A DNA stretch of 64,000 nucleotides. Source: Massilia timonae CCUG 45783 (GTDB taxonomy: Bacteria; Pseudomonadota; Gammaproteobacteria; Burkholderiales; Burkholderiaceae_D). Shown here piece after piece: positions 54,383 to 64,000 of this stretch (the first letter of the stretch is position 1; each line of letters begins with the position of its first letter). The stretch spans positions 1,136,012-1,200,011 of the forward strand of contig NZ_JH992923.1 of the NCBI RefSeq assembly GCF_000315425.1. Direction: 5' to 3'. The notes under the pieces are model-generated. The model ran no database searches. It was given only the letters and a program-made list of their open reading frames with translations, and was not told the origin of the DNA. The translations under genes were made by a program, and so were the position numbers.

Positions 54383-55777
54383 CTACGCAGTTGCGTCCAG
54401 CATCTCGTCCATCTTGCGGTCCACGAAGCAGGCCACCTTCGCAAGCCACTCCTGCACCGGCTTGATGGCTTCGGCGTCGGGCATTCTCCTGACGATCGTC
54501 GTCGAGGTATCACCGAACGTCCTCACGGCCATTTTCTGGCCAATCCCGCCCTTTCCAACCGCCTGGCCGAGGTTCCAAGTTGTTGCCGTCAAGCCGGCCC
54601 ATTCGTCGCCAGACCACTCCATCAACGCTTGCTGTAGCGAAGACAGGGGCTTGCCCGGTTCAAAAAGCTCGGGTTTCTCGAAGAACAGCTTCAGTTCGAT
54701 CGTATTCGTTCGCCGGATATCGAGCCTGAAGAAAAAGGGTGGCTTCGCCGTACCCATCAGCGCCGCCATTTTTTTCGTCATGAAGTCGATCTTCGTCGAG
54801 TCGACGGATTGTTTTTGCCGCTTGGTGCCGGTTCCGATGCGCACCCAATCATCACGCACGAGACCGCTTGCGAGCGTGTTGCATGCTTTGGCGCGCAGAT
54901 CGGCCTCGACCGACTGCAACAGATTGGCAGCCTCCTGCCCACCCTTGATCCCTTTGAGCTGCAGGCGAAGCCGGGCTTTTGCTGCGGAATCCTGACTATG
55001 CAACATGTCGATCATTTCCCCGAGCGGACCGTCGTAGGTCTCTTCGGTCAGGATCTCCTCGGCGAGCACGCGCGGCGCATACTCACGCGACCCGGTCACT
55101 TTCTGGAGGGTCGTCACATAGTCGGACAGGAAATGCACGACGCTGGAACCGGCCTGCCCGGCGCCGGCCTGTCCGCGCTGCGCGTCCTGCAGCGTCGCCT
55201 GCAAGGGCACGAGAACATGGTCATGCCAGTTGATGGCTGTCCAGTATTCCCTTTCGCGCTGCTGTGCCGGCTCTGCGCCGTCGAGCGTCAGGTACAACAG
55301 CGCGGGCACAGCCCGTCCTGCCGCCTGCTTTTGCACCGCCTCGCGGTAGTGTTCCAGCTGGTCGCCGTGCTCATCGGCCCCGATCTTGGCTTCGATCGCG
55401 AGGAAGAAGGTCGGTTCGACCTGCATGTAGACGTCGATGCGCTTGCTGCTGTCCTTTCCTGTCGCTTCGATTGCCTCGGACGGTACGGCATCGCCGAGCC
55501 TGAGGGTCTTGTCCTTGACCGGAAGCTCGGAAAAGACGCGCGCCGCATCGAGATTGGCGGGCACCTGCGTGGACAGCCGAGCGGGCAACCCGGCGAGGAA
55601 GCGTTCAACGAAGGCCGTGCCCAGGTTATGGCTGCCCTTGGGATCGAGCAGCCACGCCAAGGTCTTGGTGTGGCGCAGTTCGTAGGTTTCGAGGCCCAGG
55701 ACCTCAAATGGATTAAACACTGACAGGGCTTCGCACAGCTTGGCGAATCCAGGGTGGGTGGAAATTGCTTCAATCAT
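54383..55777 (-). CDS. PD-(D/E)XK nuclease superfamily protein (PDDEXK_4 type)
   Basis: 464 residues. ELRHTKTLAWLLDPKGSHN near the N-terminus, RIDVYMQVEPTFFLAIEAKIGADE with the D...ExK core, and DQLEHYREAV with Gln-Tyr are the pattern of this family of stand-alone PD-(D/E)XK proteins common beside defence genes. First gene of the five-gene unit; the ATG at 55777 follows AGGACA. Confidence 0.85.
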   Translation of the reverse strand: MIEAISTHPGFAKLCEALSVFNPFEVLGLETYELRHTKTLAWLLDPKGSHNLGTAFVERFLAGLPARLSTQVPANLDAARVFSELPVKDKTLRLGDAVPSEAIEATGKDSSKRIDVYMQVEPTFFLAIEAKIGADEHGDQLEHYREAVQKQAAGRAVPALLYLTLDGAEPAQQREREYWTAINWHDHVLVPLQATLQDAQRGQAGAGQAGSSVVHFLSDYVTTLQKVTGSREYAPRVLAEEILTEETYDGPLGEMIDMLHSQDSAAKARLRLQLKGIKGGQEAANLLQSVEADLRAKACNTLASGLVRDDWVRIGTGTKRQKQSVDSTKIDFMTKKMAALMGTAKPPFFFRLDIRRTNTIELKLFFEKPELFEPGKPLSSLQQALMEWSGDEWAGLTATTWNLGQAVGKGGIGQKMAVRTFGDTSTTIVRRMPDAEAIKPVQEWLAKVACFVDRKMDEMLDATA

Positions 55778-56091
55778 GGGCGTTCGTTTGTCCTGTTGCT
55801 TCGTCCATCGATGACATGTCGGGTTGTCGGGTCAACAGCATAACAGAAGATACCCAAATGATTCCAGGAGGAAACTATCTGTCAGCAGAGCATACGCCCT
55901 GCTTGCAGTCATCACGCAGCCGGCTGTATTCACACCGAAGTGTTCTTCGATACCATGATTGGGAGAGAGCTTCAGAATGGTATGAGAACGCTTCAAGGCT
56001 TAGCGCCCTAAGCCAGCACCATGTCCAATACCATTGAAATCCTTCGCTTAGCACCATCTGGACATGCGCGAACTTGCCCCTTCAGGCAATG
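55778..56091. other. Island right end with TACCAT-type boxes
   Basis: No supported gene. Contains TACCAT at 55951 and 56029, CACCAT at 56017 (12 bp before the latter, the same period as at copies A and B) and inverted ATGGTA at 55977. These are plausible arm sites of the integration module. TTACCAT-like boxes are not seen elsewhere near genes. Confidence 0.45.
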
Positions 56092-56130
56092 AAAAAAGCC
56101 GTTGACTATTCGTACGAATGATCAACGGCT
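56092..56130 (-). terminator. Intrinsic terminator of guaA
   Basis: Stem AGCCGTTGA (56098-56106) with TCAACGGCT (56122-56130), inner palindrome ATTCGTACGAAT, and an A-run that is a T-run on the minus strand. It lies about 40 nt after the guaA stop. Confidence 0.85.
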
Positions 56131-56170
56131 CTTCAGTTTTCCCTTCAAAATCAGCTACTTATAGACTCCA

Positions 56171-56186
56171 CTCACTCCCACTCGAT
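56171..56186. repeat. att copy C: native guaA 3' end
   Basis: CTCACTCCCACTCGAT, containing the guaA stop and last codons. Source sequence of copies A (identical) and B (one mismatch). guaA is intact, so insertion preserved the gene end. Confidence 0.75.
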
Positions 56187-57782
56187 CGTTGCCGGCGGCT
56201 TGCCCGAAATGTCGTACACGACACGGTTCAGCCCACGCACCTCATTGATGATCCGGTTCGACACCTTGCCCAGCAACGAATGCGGCAAATGCGCCCACTG
56301 CGCCGTCATGAAGTCCAGCGTCTGCACCGCGCGCAGCGCCACCACATACTCATAAGTACGGCCATCGCCCATCACGCCGACCGACTTCACCGGCAAGAAC
56401 ACCGCAAACGCCTGGCTGGTCGCCTCATACCAGTTCACCGGCGCCTTGCCCGCATCGATGCCCGGCACGTGCGGCACTTCGAACGGGGTATTGCGCAGCT
56501 CTTCGATGAAGATCGCATCCGCCTCGCGCAGCAGGTCGGCATACTCCTTCTTCACCTCGCCCAGGATACGCACGCCCAGGCCAGGACCAGGGAACGGATG
56601 ACGATACACCATGTCATGCGGCAGACCCAGCGCGACACCCAACTTGCGCACCTCATCCTTGAACAGCTCGCGCAGCGGCTCGAGCAGCTTCAGATTCAAG
56701 GTCTCAGGCAGCCCACCCACATTGTGGTGGCTCTTGATGGTCTGGCCCTTTTTACCCTTGCCGGCCGATTCGATCACGTCCGGATAAATGGTGCCCTGCG
56801 CCAGCCACTTGGCATTGGTCAGCTTGCCCGCCTCGACCTGGAACACTTCGACGAACTCACGGCCGATGATCTTGCGCTTCTGCTCGGGGTCGGTCACGCC
56901 GGCCAGGTGGCCCATGAACTGCGCCTCGGCATCGATACGCACGACTTTCACGCCCAGGTTCTTGGAGAACATGTCCATGACCATCTTGCCTTCGTCCTTG
57001 CGCAGCAGGCCGTGGTCGACGAACACGCAGGTCAGCTGGTCGCCGATTGCGCGGTGGATCAGCGCGGCAGCCACGCTCGAGTCGACGCCGCCCGACAGGC
57101 CCAGGATCACCTCGTCGGTGCCCACCTGTTCGCGGATCTTGGCGACGGCTTCGCCGATGTAATCCGGCATGTTCCAGTCCGACTTGCAGCCGCAGATCTC
57201 GTGCACGAAGCGGCCGATGATGGCTTCGCCCTGGGTCGTGTGCGTGACTTCCGGGTGGAACTGCAGCGCGTAGAAGCGGCGCTCTTCGTCGGCCATCGCG
57301 GCGATCGGGCAGCTGTCGGTCGAACCCATCAGCTTGAAGCCTTCCGGCATGTCCAGCACCTTGTCGCCGTGGCTCATCCAGACCTTCAGCATGCCGTGGC
57401 CTTCATCGGTCACGAAGTCGTTGATGCCGTTCAACAGCGCCGTATGGCCGCGGGCGCGCACTTCGGCGTAGCCGAATTCGCGCTTCAGGCCGTTCTCGAC
57501 CTTGCCGCCCAGCTGGGCCGCCATGGTCTGCATGCCGTAGCAGATGCCCAGCACCGGGACGCCGGCTTCGAACACCGCCTGCGGCGCGCGCGGCGAGTCG
57601 CCTTCGAGCGTCGAGTTGTGGCTGCCCGAGAGGATGATGCCCGAGGCGCCGTATTCGCGGACGAACTCGTCGCTGACGTCATAGGGGAAGACTTCGGAGA
57701 ACACGCCGGCGTCGCGCACGCGGCGCGCGATCAGCTGGGTAACCTGGGAACCGAAATCGAGGATGAGGATTTTGGAATGCAT
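56172..57782 (-). CDS. guaA: GMP synthase (glutamine-hydrolysing)
   Basis: 536 residues, usual length. Class-I glutamine amidotransferase domain first ([20 protein letters not shown], nucleophile in [10 protein letters not shown]), then the ATP-pyrophosphatase domain ([17 protein letters not shown]-loop) and the dimerisation domain ending KPPATIEWE. Converts XMP to GMP, the last step of guanine nucleotide synthesis. Downstream of guaB in the same direction. Its 3' end is the island attachment site. Confidence 0.97.
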   Translation of the reverse strand: MHSKILILDFGSQVTQLIARRVRDAGVFSEVFPYDVSDEFVREYGASGIILSGSHNSTLEGDSPRAPQAVFEAGVPVLGICYGMQTMAAQLGGKVENGLKREFGYAEVRARGHTALLNGINDFVTDEGHGMLKVWMSHGDKVLDMPEGFKLMGSTDSCPIAAMADEERRFYALQFHPEVTHTTQGEAIIGRFVHEICGCKSDWNMPDYIGEAVAKIREQVGTDEVILGLSGGVDSSVAAALIHRAIGDQLTCVFVDHGLLRKDEGKMVMDMFSKNLGVKVVRIDAEAQFMGHLAGVTDPEQKRKIIGREFVEVFQVEAGKLTNAKWLAQGTIYPDVIESAGKGKKGQTIKSHHNVGGLPETLNLKLLEPLRELFKDEVRKLGVALGLPHDMVYRHPFPGPGLGVRILGEVKKEYADLLREADAIFIEELRNTPFEVPHVPGIDAGKAPVNWYEATSQAFAVFLPVKSVGVMGDGRTYEYVVALRAVQTLDFMTAQWAHLPHSLLGKVSNRIINEVRGLNRVVYDISGKPPATIEWE

Positions 57783-57821
57783 GGGATGCGTCTATGGTGA
57801 GGAATTCGTGGAGAGGAATTC

Positions 57822-57906
57822 GGTGGGGTGGATGGCTTCGCCTTCCACGCGTCCAGGCAACGCGAGCGATGGTTGAACGCGTGGACGGCAACGCCGTCCA
57901 CCCCAC
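57822..57906. repeat. Imperfect inverted repeat between guaB and guaA
   Basis: GTGGGGTGGATGGC at the left and GCCGTCCACCCCAC at the right, with a nested pair ACGCGT...ACGCGT, fold into a long hairpin. It looks like a REP/BIME-type interspersed repeat and may attenuate readthrough or stabilise guaB RNA. Confidence 0.6.
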
Positions 57907-57936
57907 AGCGGCCGCCAGGCGACCGCCCGGTATGGC

Positions 57937-59424
<1,488 letters not shown>

Positions 59425-59548
59425 TTATACAGAAACTCTCCATTTCCGTCGCCGGGCAGGACAAAATTTCTTTCGCACGGTGCGCCCGCCAATTGACAGC
59501 CGAGCCAGGACATGGCGAAATCGACGCGATTCAATCAGGAACCATGTC

Positions 59549-60061
59549 ATGCCGCTTTCTTGCCACGCCCTTTCCAGACACGCCCTCGGCGCCCTGCTCT
59601 TGTGCGCCGCGAGCGCCGCCCATGCCCAGTACGTCTGGATCGGCCCCAACGGCACGCGCCAGTATGCCGACCGCCCGCCCCCACCCGGCACGCCGGCCAG
59701 CAAAATCCTCAAGGCGCCCGGCCGCCCGCCGCTGGAACCGTCGACCTCATCGGAAACTGCCGCCGCGACGCCGGCCGCGACCAAGGACGCCGCCAGGCCG
59801 CCGAGCCTGGCCGAGCAGGAAGCCGCCTTCCGTGAACGCAGCAAGGCGCGCGCCGACCAGGAACAGAAGACGCAGCAAGAAGCCGAGCGCCGCCGGCGCC
59901 TGGCCGAGCATTGCGCCGCGGCGCGCGAGACGCAGGCCAGTCTTGCCTCGGGCATCCGCGTCGCGCGGGTCGGACCCGATGGTGAGAAAACCTATATGAG
60001 CGACGAAGAAAAAGCCGCGCGCAGCGAACAGGTTAAGCGGGCTCTGCAAGATTGCCGCTGA
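59549..60061 (+). CDS. DUF4124 domain-containing exported protein
   Basis: 170 residues from ATG 59549 (MPLSCHALSRHALGALLLC) with AGGAA upstream; a different frame starts 5 nt earlier but is a shadow. Signal peptide ending AHA, then YVWIGPNGTRQYADRPPPPG, the DUF4124 signature, followed by a charged coiled-coil part rich in Glu/Arg. Periplasmic, function unknown; widespread in betaproteobacteria. Its 3' end overlaps the convergent cyclase gene by 29 nt. Confidence 0.85.
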   Translation: MPLSCHALSRHALGALLLCAASAAHAQYVWIGPNGTRQYADRPPPPGTPASKILKAPGRPPLEPSTSSETAAATPAATKDAARPPSLAEQEAAFRERSKARADQEQKTQQEAERRRRLAEHCAAARETQASLASGIRVARVGPDGEKTYMSDEEKAARSEQVKRALQDCR

Positions 60062-61214
60062 CCGGCTCGGGCGCCGCCTCGACGCGGTTGCGTCCGCCCG
60101 CCTTGGCTGCATACAGGGCCGTATCGGCGCGCGCCATCAGGCTGGTGATGCCTTCGCCCGGCCGCAGCATGGCCACGCCGATGCTGACCGTATACGACAC
60201 GCCGGCCGCGCCCGCCTCCACCTGCGGCGCGCGCTCGAGCGCGGCGCGCAGCCGCTGCGCCACCGAGAGCACCGTGCGGCCGTCGGCGTCGGGCAACAGC
60301 ACGGCGAACTCTTCGCCACCCAGGCGGGCACAGTAATCGATCTTGCGGATCGTCTGCTGGGTGCGCTCGACGAGGTCGCGCAGCACCAGGTCGCCAACCC
60401 CGTGGCCATGGGTATCGTTGATGTGCTTGAAGTGGTCGGCGTCCACCAGCAGCAGGCCCAGAGCGCTGCCGTGGCGCTCGGCGCGCGCCAGCTCGCGCTC
60501 GGCGAAGGCGAAGAAGGCGCGACGCGAGGCGGCCCCGGTCAGGTGATCGTGGTCGGCGGCATGGGCGCTGGCGGCGATCAGGCGCGCATTGGCCATCATC
60601 ACCGCGCCCAGCGTCAACGCCGGCAGCGCCAGGGTGCCGATCGCGAAGAACGCCAGGTTGTAGGCGCTTCCTTCGAGCAGCGAATAAGGCCGGTAGAAAT
60701 CGATGAGATAGAAGCCTGCGCGCCAGGCATGGCCCACGCCCAGCACCAGGGCGGCGCAACGGGTGAAGGTGAACGAATAGCGCAGCCGCGGTTCGCCCGG
60801 CGCGCGCAGGGTGATCCCGATCGCGAAGCAGACGGCGCCGTGGTAGAGCGATACCGAGACGATGCGCAGCGCCGCCGATTCAATCACATGGTGAAAGAAG
60901 ACAATGCCGGAGATCGCGGCCAGCGCGCCGGCCGCCAACAGGCGCCATGGCACCGACAGCCCGAGAAAACGCCGGAAGCCGGCGAAGATCAGGGTGATCG
61001 TGCCGAGGTACAGCGCATTGGCCAGTTCGACGCTCAGGACATCGGGAACCACGCCGCGCGCGGCGAACAGCAGCAAGGCCACCACCGCCAGCAGGTTCGC
61101 CTGGCGCCATTCGCGGATGCCTGCCACCTCGCTCTTGGCGAGCGACGACAGGACCAGCAACATGACCCCCGACAGGCCGGTGGTCACCAATAACAAACTC
61201 AGGGCATTCAACAT
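60033..61214 (-). CDS. Membrane-anchored diguanylate cyclase
   Basis: 393 residues from ATG 61214 (MLNALSLLLVTTGLSGVML); the frame extends upstream but the added part is arginine-rich and not membrane-like. Six or seven membrane helices, then a GGDEF domain with DHDHLTGAASRRAFF, LLLVDADHFKHINDTHGH and active-site RLGGEEFAVLLP. Makes cyclic di-GMP. An RxxD inhibitory site is not obvious upstream of GGEEF. Confidence 0.9.
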   Translation of the reverse strand: MLNALSLLLVTTGLSGVMLLVLSSLAKSEVAGIREWRQANLLAVVALLLFAARGVVPDVLSVELANALYLGTITLIFAGFRRFLGLSVPWRLLAAGALAAISGIVFFHHVIESAALRIVSVSLYHGAVCFAIGITLRAPGEPRLRYSFTFTRCAALVLGVGHAWRAGFYLIDFYRPYSLLEGSAYNLAFFAIGTLALPALTLGAVMMANARLIAASAHAADHDHLTGAASRRAFFAFAERELARAERHGSALGLLLVDADHFKHINDTHGHGVGDLVLRDLVERTQQTIRKIDYCARLGGEEFAVLLPDADGRTVLSVAQRLRAALERAPQVEAGAAGVSYTVSIGVAMLRPGEGITSLMARADTALYAAKAGGRNRVEAAPEPVSGNLAEPA

Positions 61215-61446
61215 CGGAGCAGCAGTACGGCAAATGGAAGTGCGACAGGCGGAGCGCCGCCATGAAAATGCGGCGGCGCACAGGCGGCGTGGCGTCACGT
61301 CGACGCCGGACACGATGCGCGCCGGCCAGTCACGGCGTGCGCATCCCGGCATCATGGGAGGCGCCATGATACCAAGAAACTCCGGGAAATCTATCCAATT
61401 GTTGCAATTGCGCAAGAAATAACACCCTGCGCCTCCGACGCCACGC

Positions 61447-61758
61447 TCAGGCGCCGCCGCTCGCGCTGTCCGCGCCCTCGCGCTTGGCCGCGCGCTTGCG
61501 GCGCGACTCCTTGGGATCGGCCACCAGCGGCCGGTAGATCTCGATGCGGTCGCGCTCGCGCAGCACGGTGTCGAGCGTCTTCTTCCTGGCGTAGATCCCG
61601 ACCGGCTGGGTCGTCAGGTTGATGTCCGGGAAGGCTTCCAGGACGCCGCTGCGCTCGATCGCCTCGCCAATGGTCGTGCCCGCCTCGACCCGCATGGGGT
61701 GCAGCCACTCGACCCCGGCGCTGGCATAGCACACCGAAATGCCCAGCATCTCAGCCAT
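61447..61758 (-). CDS. rnfH: RnfH-family ubiquitin-fold protein
   Basis: 103 residues: ISVCYASAGVEWLHPMRVEA, then GVLEAFPDINL and VGIYARKKTLDTVLRERDRI, then EIYRPLVADPKESRRKRAA, the complete RnfH pattern. It overlaps the upstream ratA gene by 8 nt, the arrangement known in proteobacteria. Role unclear; linked to the RatA/SmpB neighbourhood. Confidence 0.93.
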   Translation of the reverse strand: MAEMLGISVCYASAGVEWLHPMRVEAGTTIGEAIERSGVLEAFPDINLTTQPVGIYARKKTLDTVLRERDRIEIYRPLVADPKESRRKRAAKREGADSASGGA

Positions 61759-62182
61759 ACAGCGCCTCGGCGCGCTTGCAGAACGAGTCGACCATGCTGT
61801 TGGCGATCATGCCGAACACGGGCCCCACGATCTGGGCCAGGATGACGCTCGAGAACTCGTACTGCATGTCGAAGTCGATCTTGCAGGCGTCTTCACGCAG
61901 GGCCTTGAAACTCCACGTCGCCTCCAGCATCTTGAAAGGACCGTCGACCAGGTGCATCTTCATCTGGGTCGGACGCTGGTTGTGGTTCGACGTCGTGAAG
62001 CTTTGCTTCACGCCATGAAAATTGATCTGCAAGCTGGCGACCAGCTTGTCGTCGGTCCGCTCGACCACCTTGACACCTGCACACCAGGGCAGGAACTTGG
62101 GATAATCCTCGACCTTGGCGACCAGGTCGAACATCTGTTCTGCGCTATAGCCAAGGAAAACTGATTTGTGCACTACTGCCAT
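61751..62182 (-). CDS. ratA: RatA-type START-like protein (ubiquinone-binding/ribosome-associated)
   Basis: 143 residues, polyketide-cyclase/START-like fold: VHKSVFLGYSAEQMFDLVAKVEDYPKFLPWC is the diagnostic N-terminus, and MVDSFCKRAEALYG ends it. Family members are annotated as toxin RatA or as Coq10-like quinone chaperones. Divergent from smpB, as in many related genomes. Confidence 0.93.
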   Translation of the reverse strand: MAVVHKSVFLGYSAEQMFDLVAKVEDYPKFLPWCAGVKVVERTDDKLVASLQINFHGVKQSFTTSNHNQRPTQMKMHLVDGPFKMLEATWSFKALREDACKIDFDMQYEFSSVILAQIVGPVFGMIANSMVDSFCKRAEALYG

Positions 62183-62276
62183 TGGTCAACCGTTTGTTAT
62201 GATGTTGGTCATTTGCATGCGCCAGTTGTTGGCGCAATGGCAGTAGTTTAACCGACACGCGAATTTTCGCCTTTTC

Positions 62277-62726
62277 ATGAGCATCGCTGACAATAAAAAA
62301 GCATTTTTTGACTACTTCATCGAAGACCGCTACGAAGCGGGTCTGGTGCTGGAGGGTTGGGAAGTAAAAGCCATCCGCGAAGGGCGGGTGCAGATCAAGG
62401 AAGCCTATGTGCTCGTCCGCAATGGCGAGCTATACCTGTTCGGCGCGCACGTCAGTGCGTTGACGACGACTTCCACCTTCAGCCACCCGGAGGCGCTGCG
62501 CTCGCGCAAGCTGCTGCTGCACCGGGCCGAAATCGACAAGCTGATCGGCAAGGTCGAGCGCGCCGGGTTCACGCTGGTGCCGCTCAACCTGCACATGAAG
62601 AAAGGCCGCGTGAAGTGCGAAATCGGCCTGGCCAAGGGCAAGAAGCAGCACGACAAGCGCGCGACCGAGAAGGACCGCGACGCCAAGCGTGAAGTCAACC
62701 AGGCGATGAAGACCAACCGCCGCTGA
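62277..62726 (+). CDS. smpB: SsrA-binding protein SmpB
   Basis: 149 residues, with the canonical [19 protein letters not shown] start, [18 protein letters not shown] and the basic C-terminal tail ending MKTNRR. Binds tmRNA and rescues stalled ribosomes by trans-translation. Stop is directly before the convergent ABC transporter gene. Confidence 0.97.
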   Translation: MSIADNKKAFFDYFIEDRYEAGLVLEGWEVKAIREGRVQIKEAYVLVRNGELYLFGAHVSALTTTSTFSHPEALRSRKLLLHRAEIDKLIGKVERAGFTLVPLNLHMKKGRVKCEIGLAKGKKQHDKRATEKDRDAKREVNQAMKTNRR

Positions 62727-63353
62727 TCAGTCGCGCGGGGCACGGACCGGCAGCTCCAGCACGCGCGCACCGGCGGCCGCGATCAATTCCCGGTCGTGGG
62801 TCGAGAACAGGACCAGGCGCCTGCCACTCTGCGCCCGGATCTGCTCCACGAGAAAGGCCCTGGCATCGGCATCGATGCCGTTCGTCGGCTCGTCCATCAG
62901 CACCACCGGGGCCTCGCCCATCAGGCCACTGACCAGCATGAACTTCTTGCGCGTGCCGAGCGACATGTCGCCGAACGGCAGGCCGAGATAGATGTCGATC
63001 CCGAACCCGGTCAGCAGCGCCGTCCCGGGACCGGGGCCGCCGCGCAGGGCCTGCACCATGCGCAGGAATTCGTCGCCGGTCATGAAGTCATAAGCCACCG
63101 ATTCGTCGGGCACATAGGCGAGGCACGCGCGGCCCGCCTGTCCATCGGTGGCGAGGTCGTGGCCGCAGATCCTGACCTTCCCCTCTTGCGGCGCCTCGAT
63201 CCCCGCCAGCAGGGTCAACAAGGTCGACTTGCCGGCGCCGTTGCGGCCGAGCAGCGCCACCGCGCCCGGGCCGAACGACAGGTCAAGGTGTGCAAACAGT
63301 ATATGTGCGCCATGGCGCATGCCGAGGCCCTCGGCGGCCAGCAGGATGGTCAT
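62727..63353 (-). CDS. ABC transporter ATP-binding protein
   Basis: 208 residues with Walker A LLGRNGAGKSTLLTLLAG, signature-like MSLGTRKKFMLVSGL, Walker B VVLMDEPTNGID and switch FSTHDRE. Short single-domain ATPase of the exporter type (ABC-2-like). The membrane gene upstream (63363) is likely its partner. Confidence 0.9.
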   Translation of the reverse strand: MTILLAAEGLGMRHGAHILFAHLDLSFGPGAVALLGRNGAGKSTLLTLLAGIEAPQEGKVRICGHDLATDGQAGRACLAYVPDESVAYDFMTGDEFLRMVQALRGGPGPGTALLTGFGIDIYLGLPFGDMSLGTRKKFMLVSGLMGEAPVVLMDEPTNGIDADARAFLVEQIRAQSGRRLVLFSTHDRELIAAAGARVLELPVRAPRD

Positions 63354-63362
63354 CGATCGTCC

Positions 63363-63809
63363 TTACATCAATATGAGCGACGCGGCGCACAGCGCCACCT
63401 TCATCGCCACACCGTACTGGTGGCGTTGCAGGATCGGCGCGCCGAGCAGCGCGAGAAGCATCAAGGACCAGCCGGCACGGCGCAGCAGGACGGTCGCCAC
63501 GTCGAGGCTGTCCGCCACCTGGGCATGGGCCAGCCACGCCAGGCCGAACACGGCGGCGCCGGCGCCCAGCACCACCAGGTGTTCCGCGACCATGGTCTTG
63601 GCAGTACCGAATGGCAGGCTGCGCAGGAAGGGCTGCAGCGGCTGGCGCGCCTGCCAGAAGGCGTAGTACAGCCCCGCCAGCAGATAGGCGCTGGCGCAAC
63701 AGGCCAGCGTGACGAAGCCCGCAGCATCCTGCTCCTTGCCGAACAGGTGGATCATTGCCCAGCACAGCGCATGCAGGAACAACGCCGCGCCGATGCGTGG
63801 CAGGGCCAC
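63363..63809 (-). CDS. Membrane protein, probable ABC transporter partner (5' end uncertain)
   Basis: At least 148 residues with four hydrophobic segments (for example LVVLGAGAAVFGLAWLAHA). The GTG at 63809 is probably internal: coding-like sequence (WFLFQLHGRALWRSH) continues upstream in this frame to about 63900 and seems to join another frame (WKQGEMLAWLLRPAGARV) towards the window edge, which suggests a frameshift or sequence error. Starts 10 nt upstream of the ATPase gene. Confidence 0.6.
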   Translation of the reverse strand: MALPRIGAALFLHALCWAMIHLFGKEQDAAGFVTLACCASAYLLAGLYYAFWQARQPLQPFLRSLPFGTAKTMVAEHLVVLGAGAAVFGLAWLAHAQVADSLDVATVLLRRAGWSLMLLALLGAPILQRHQYGVAMKVALCAASLILM

Positions 63810-64000
63810 GTGCAGGTGGGAGCGCCACAGGGCGCGGCCATGCAGCTGAAACAGGAACCATGGGCCCGGGCCGCGCAGCCGTCCGCTGGCGCCATCGTCG
63901 CGCCGCGTCGACGCGCGCGCCGGCCGGGCGCAGCAGCCAGGCCAGCATCTCGCCCTGCTTCCACGGCCCCGCGCGGCCGATCGCCACGCGCCGCCCGGCG

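Overview
The window is high-GC chromosomal DNA of a betaproteobacterium, most likely an Oxalobacteraceae member of the Massilia/Telluria type (inference). The pointers are a PEP-CTERM exported protein, GGDEF/EAL and hybrid-kinase signalling genes, a TadG-like pilus gene, and the core block guaB-guaA / DUF4124 protein / rnfH-ratA / smpB.

Layout. 1-18.4 kb: end of a Tad pilus gene, an IS3 remnant, eutBC (ethanolamine ammonia-lyase), then signalling genes, several of them broken. An IS50/Tn5-like element splits the PEP-CTERM gene, with a 9-bp target duplication. An IS256-type element splits a very large CheB-CheR-PAS-kinase-receiver gene, with an 8-bp duplication. A hybrid kinase carries a frameshift. 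An intact REC-PAS-GGDEF-EAL gene and an AhpD-like gene complete this part.

18.8-56.2 kb is accessory DNA. It is bounded and subdivided by three copies of the 3' end of guaA (18810, 27191 and the real gene at 56171). The first two have the same hairpin on one side and the same pair of TACCAT boxes on the other, so I read the region as two tandem integrative islands, 8.4 and 29 kb, with no integrase left. Island 1 holds a PcfJ-like gene, a 5'-nucleotidase, a truncated SLOG/'molybdenum carrier' gene, a double-AAA+ ATPase with an internal amber codon, and a PD-(D/E)XK-like protein. Island 2 holds a NERD-helicase; a caspase-like protease with a partner; three consecutive dynamin-like GTPases (one fused to a patatin phospholipase, one to Sel1 repeats); a WYL regulator with a small partner; an SGNH hydrolase; a full-length SLOG protein; a small repeat protein; an alpha/beta hydrolase; a second AAA+ gene, also with one amber codon; a DUF2779 nuclease; a small winged-helix-like protein with a sirtuin; and a five-gene DUF262/PD-(D/E)XK locus.

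Two promoter families link these genes. The first is a 19-bp palindrome, TGCGACA-N5-TGTCGCA, placed exactly 8 nt upstream of a -10-like hexamer. It precedes the PcfJ gene, the 5'-nucleotidase, both AAA+ genes, the SLOG gene, the small repeat protein and the sirtuin unit, so it spans both islands. The second, TATTTC-N5-GGCAAT-N8-AATAAT/TAAGAT, precedes both AAA-linked nucleases, the WYL operon and the caspase-like operon. Together they look like an undescribed inducible conflict/repair regulon, for which the WYL protein is the obvious candidate regulator. 56.2-64 kb returns to the core genome: guaA, guaB, a DUF4124 protein, a diguanylate cyclase, rnfH, ratA, smpB and an ABC exporter.
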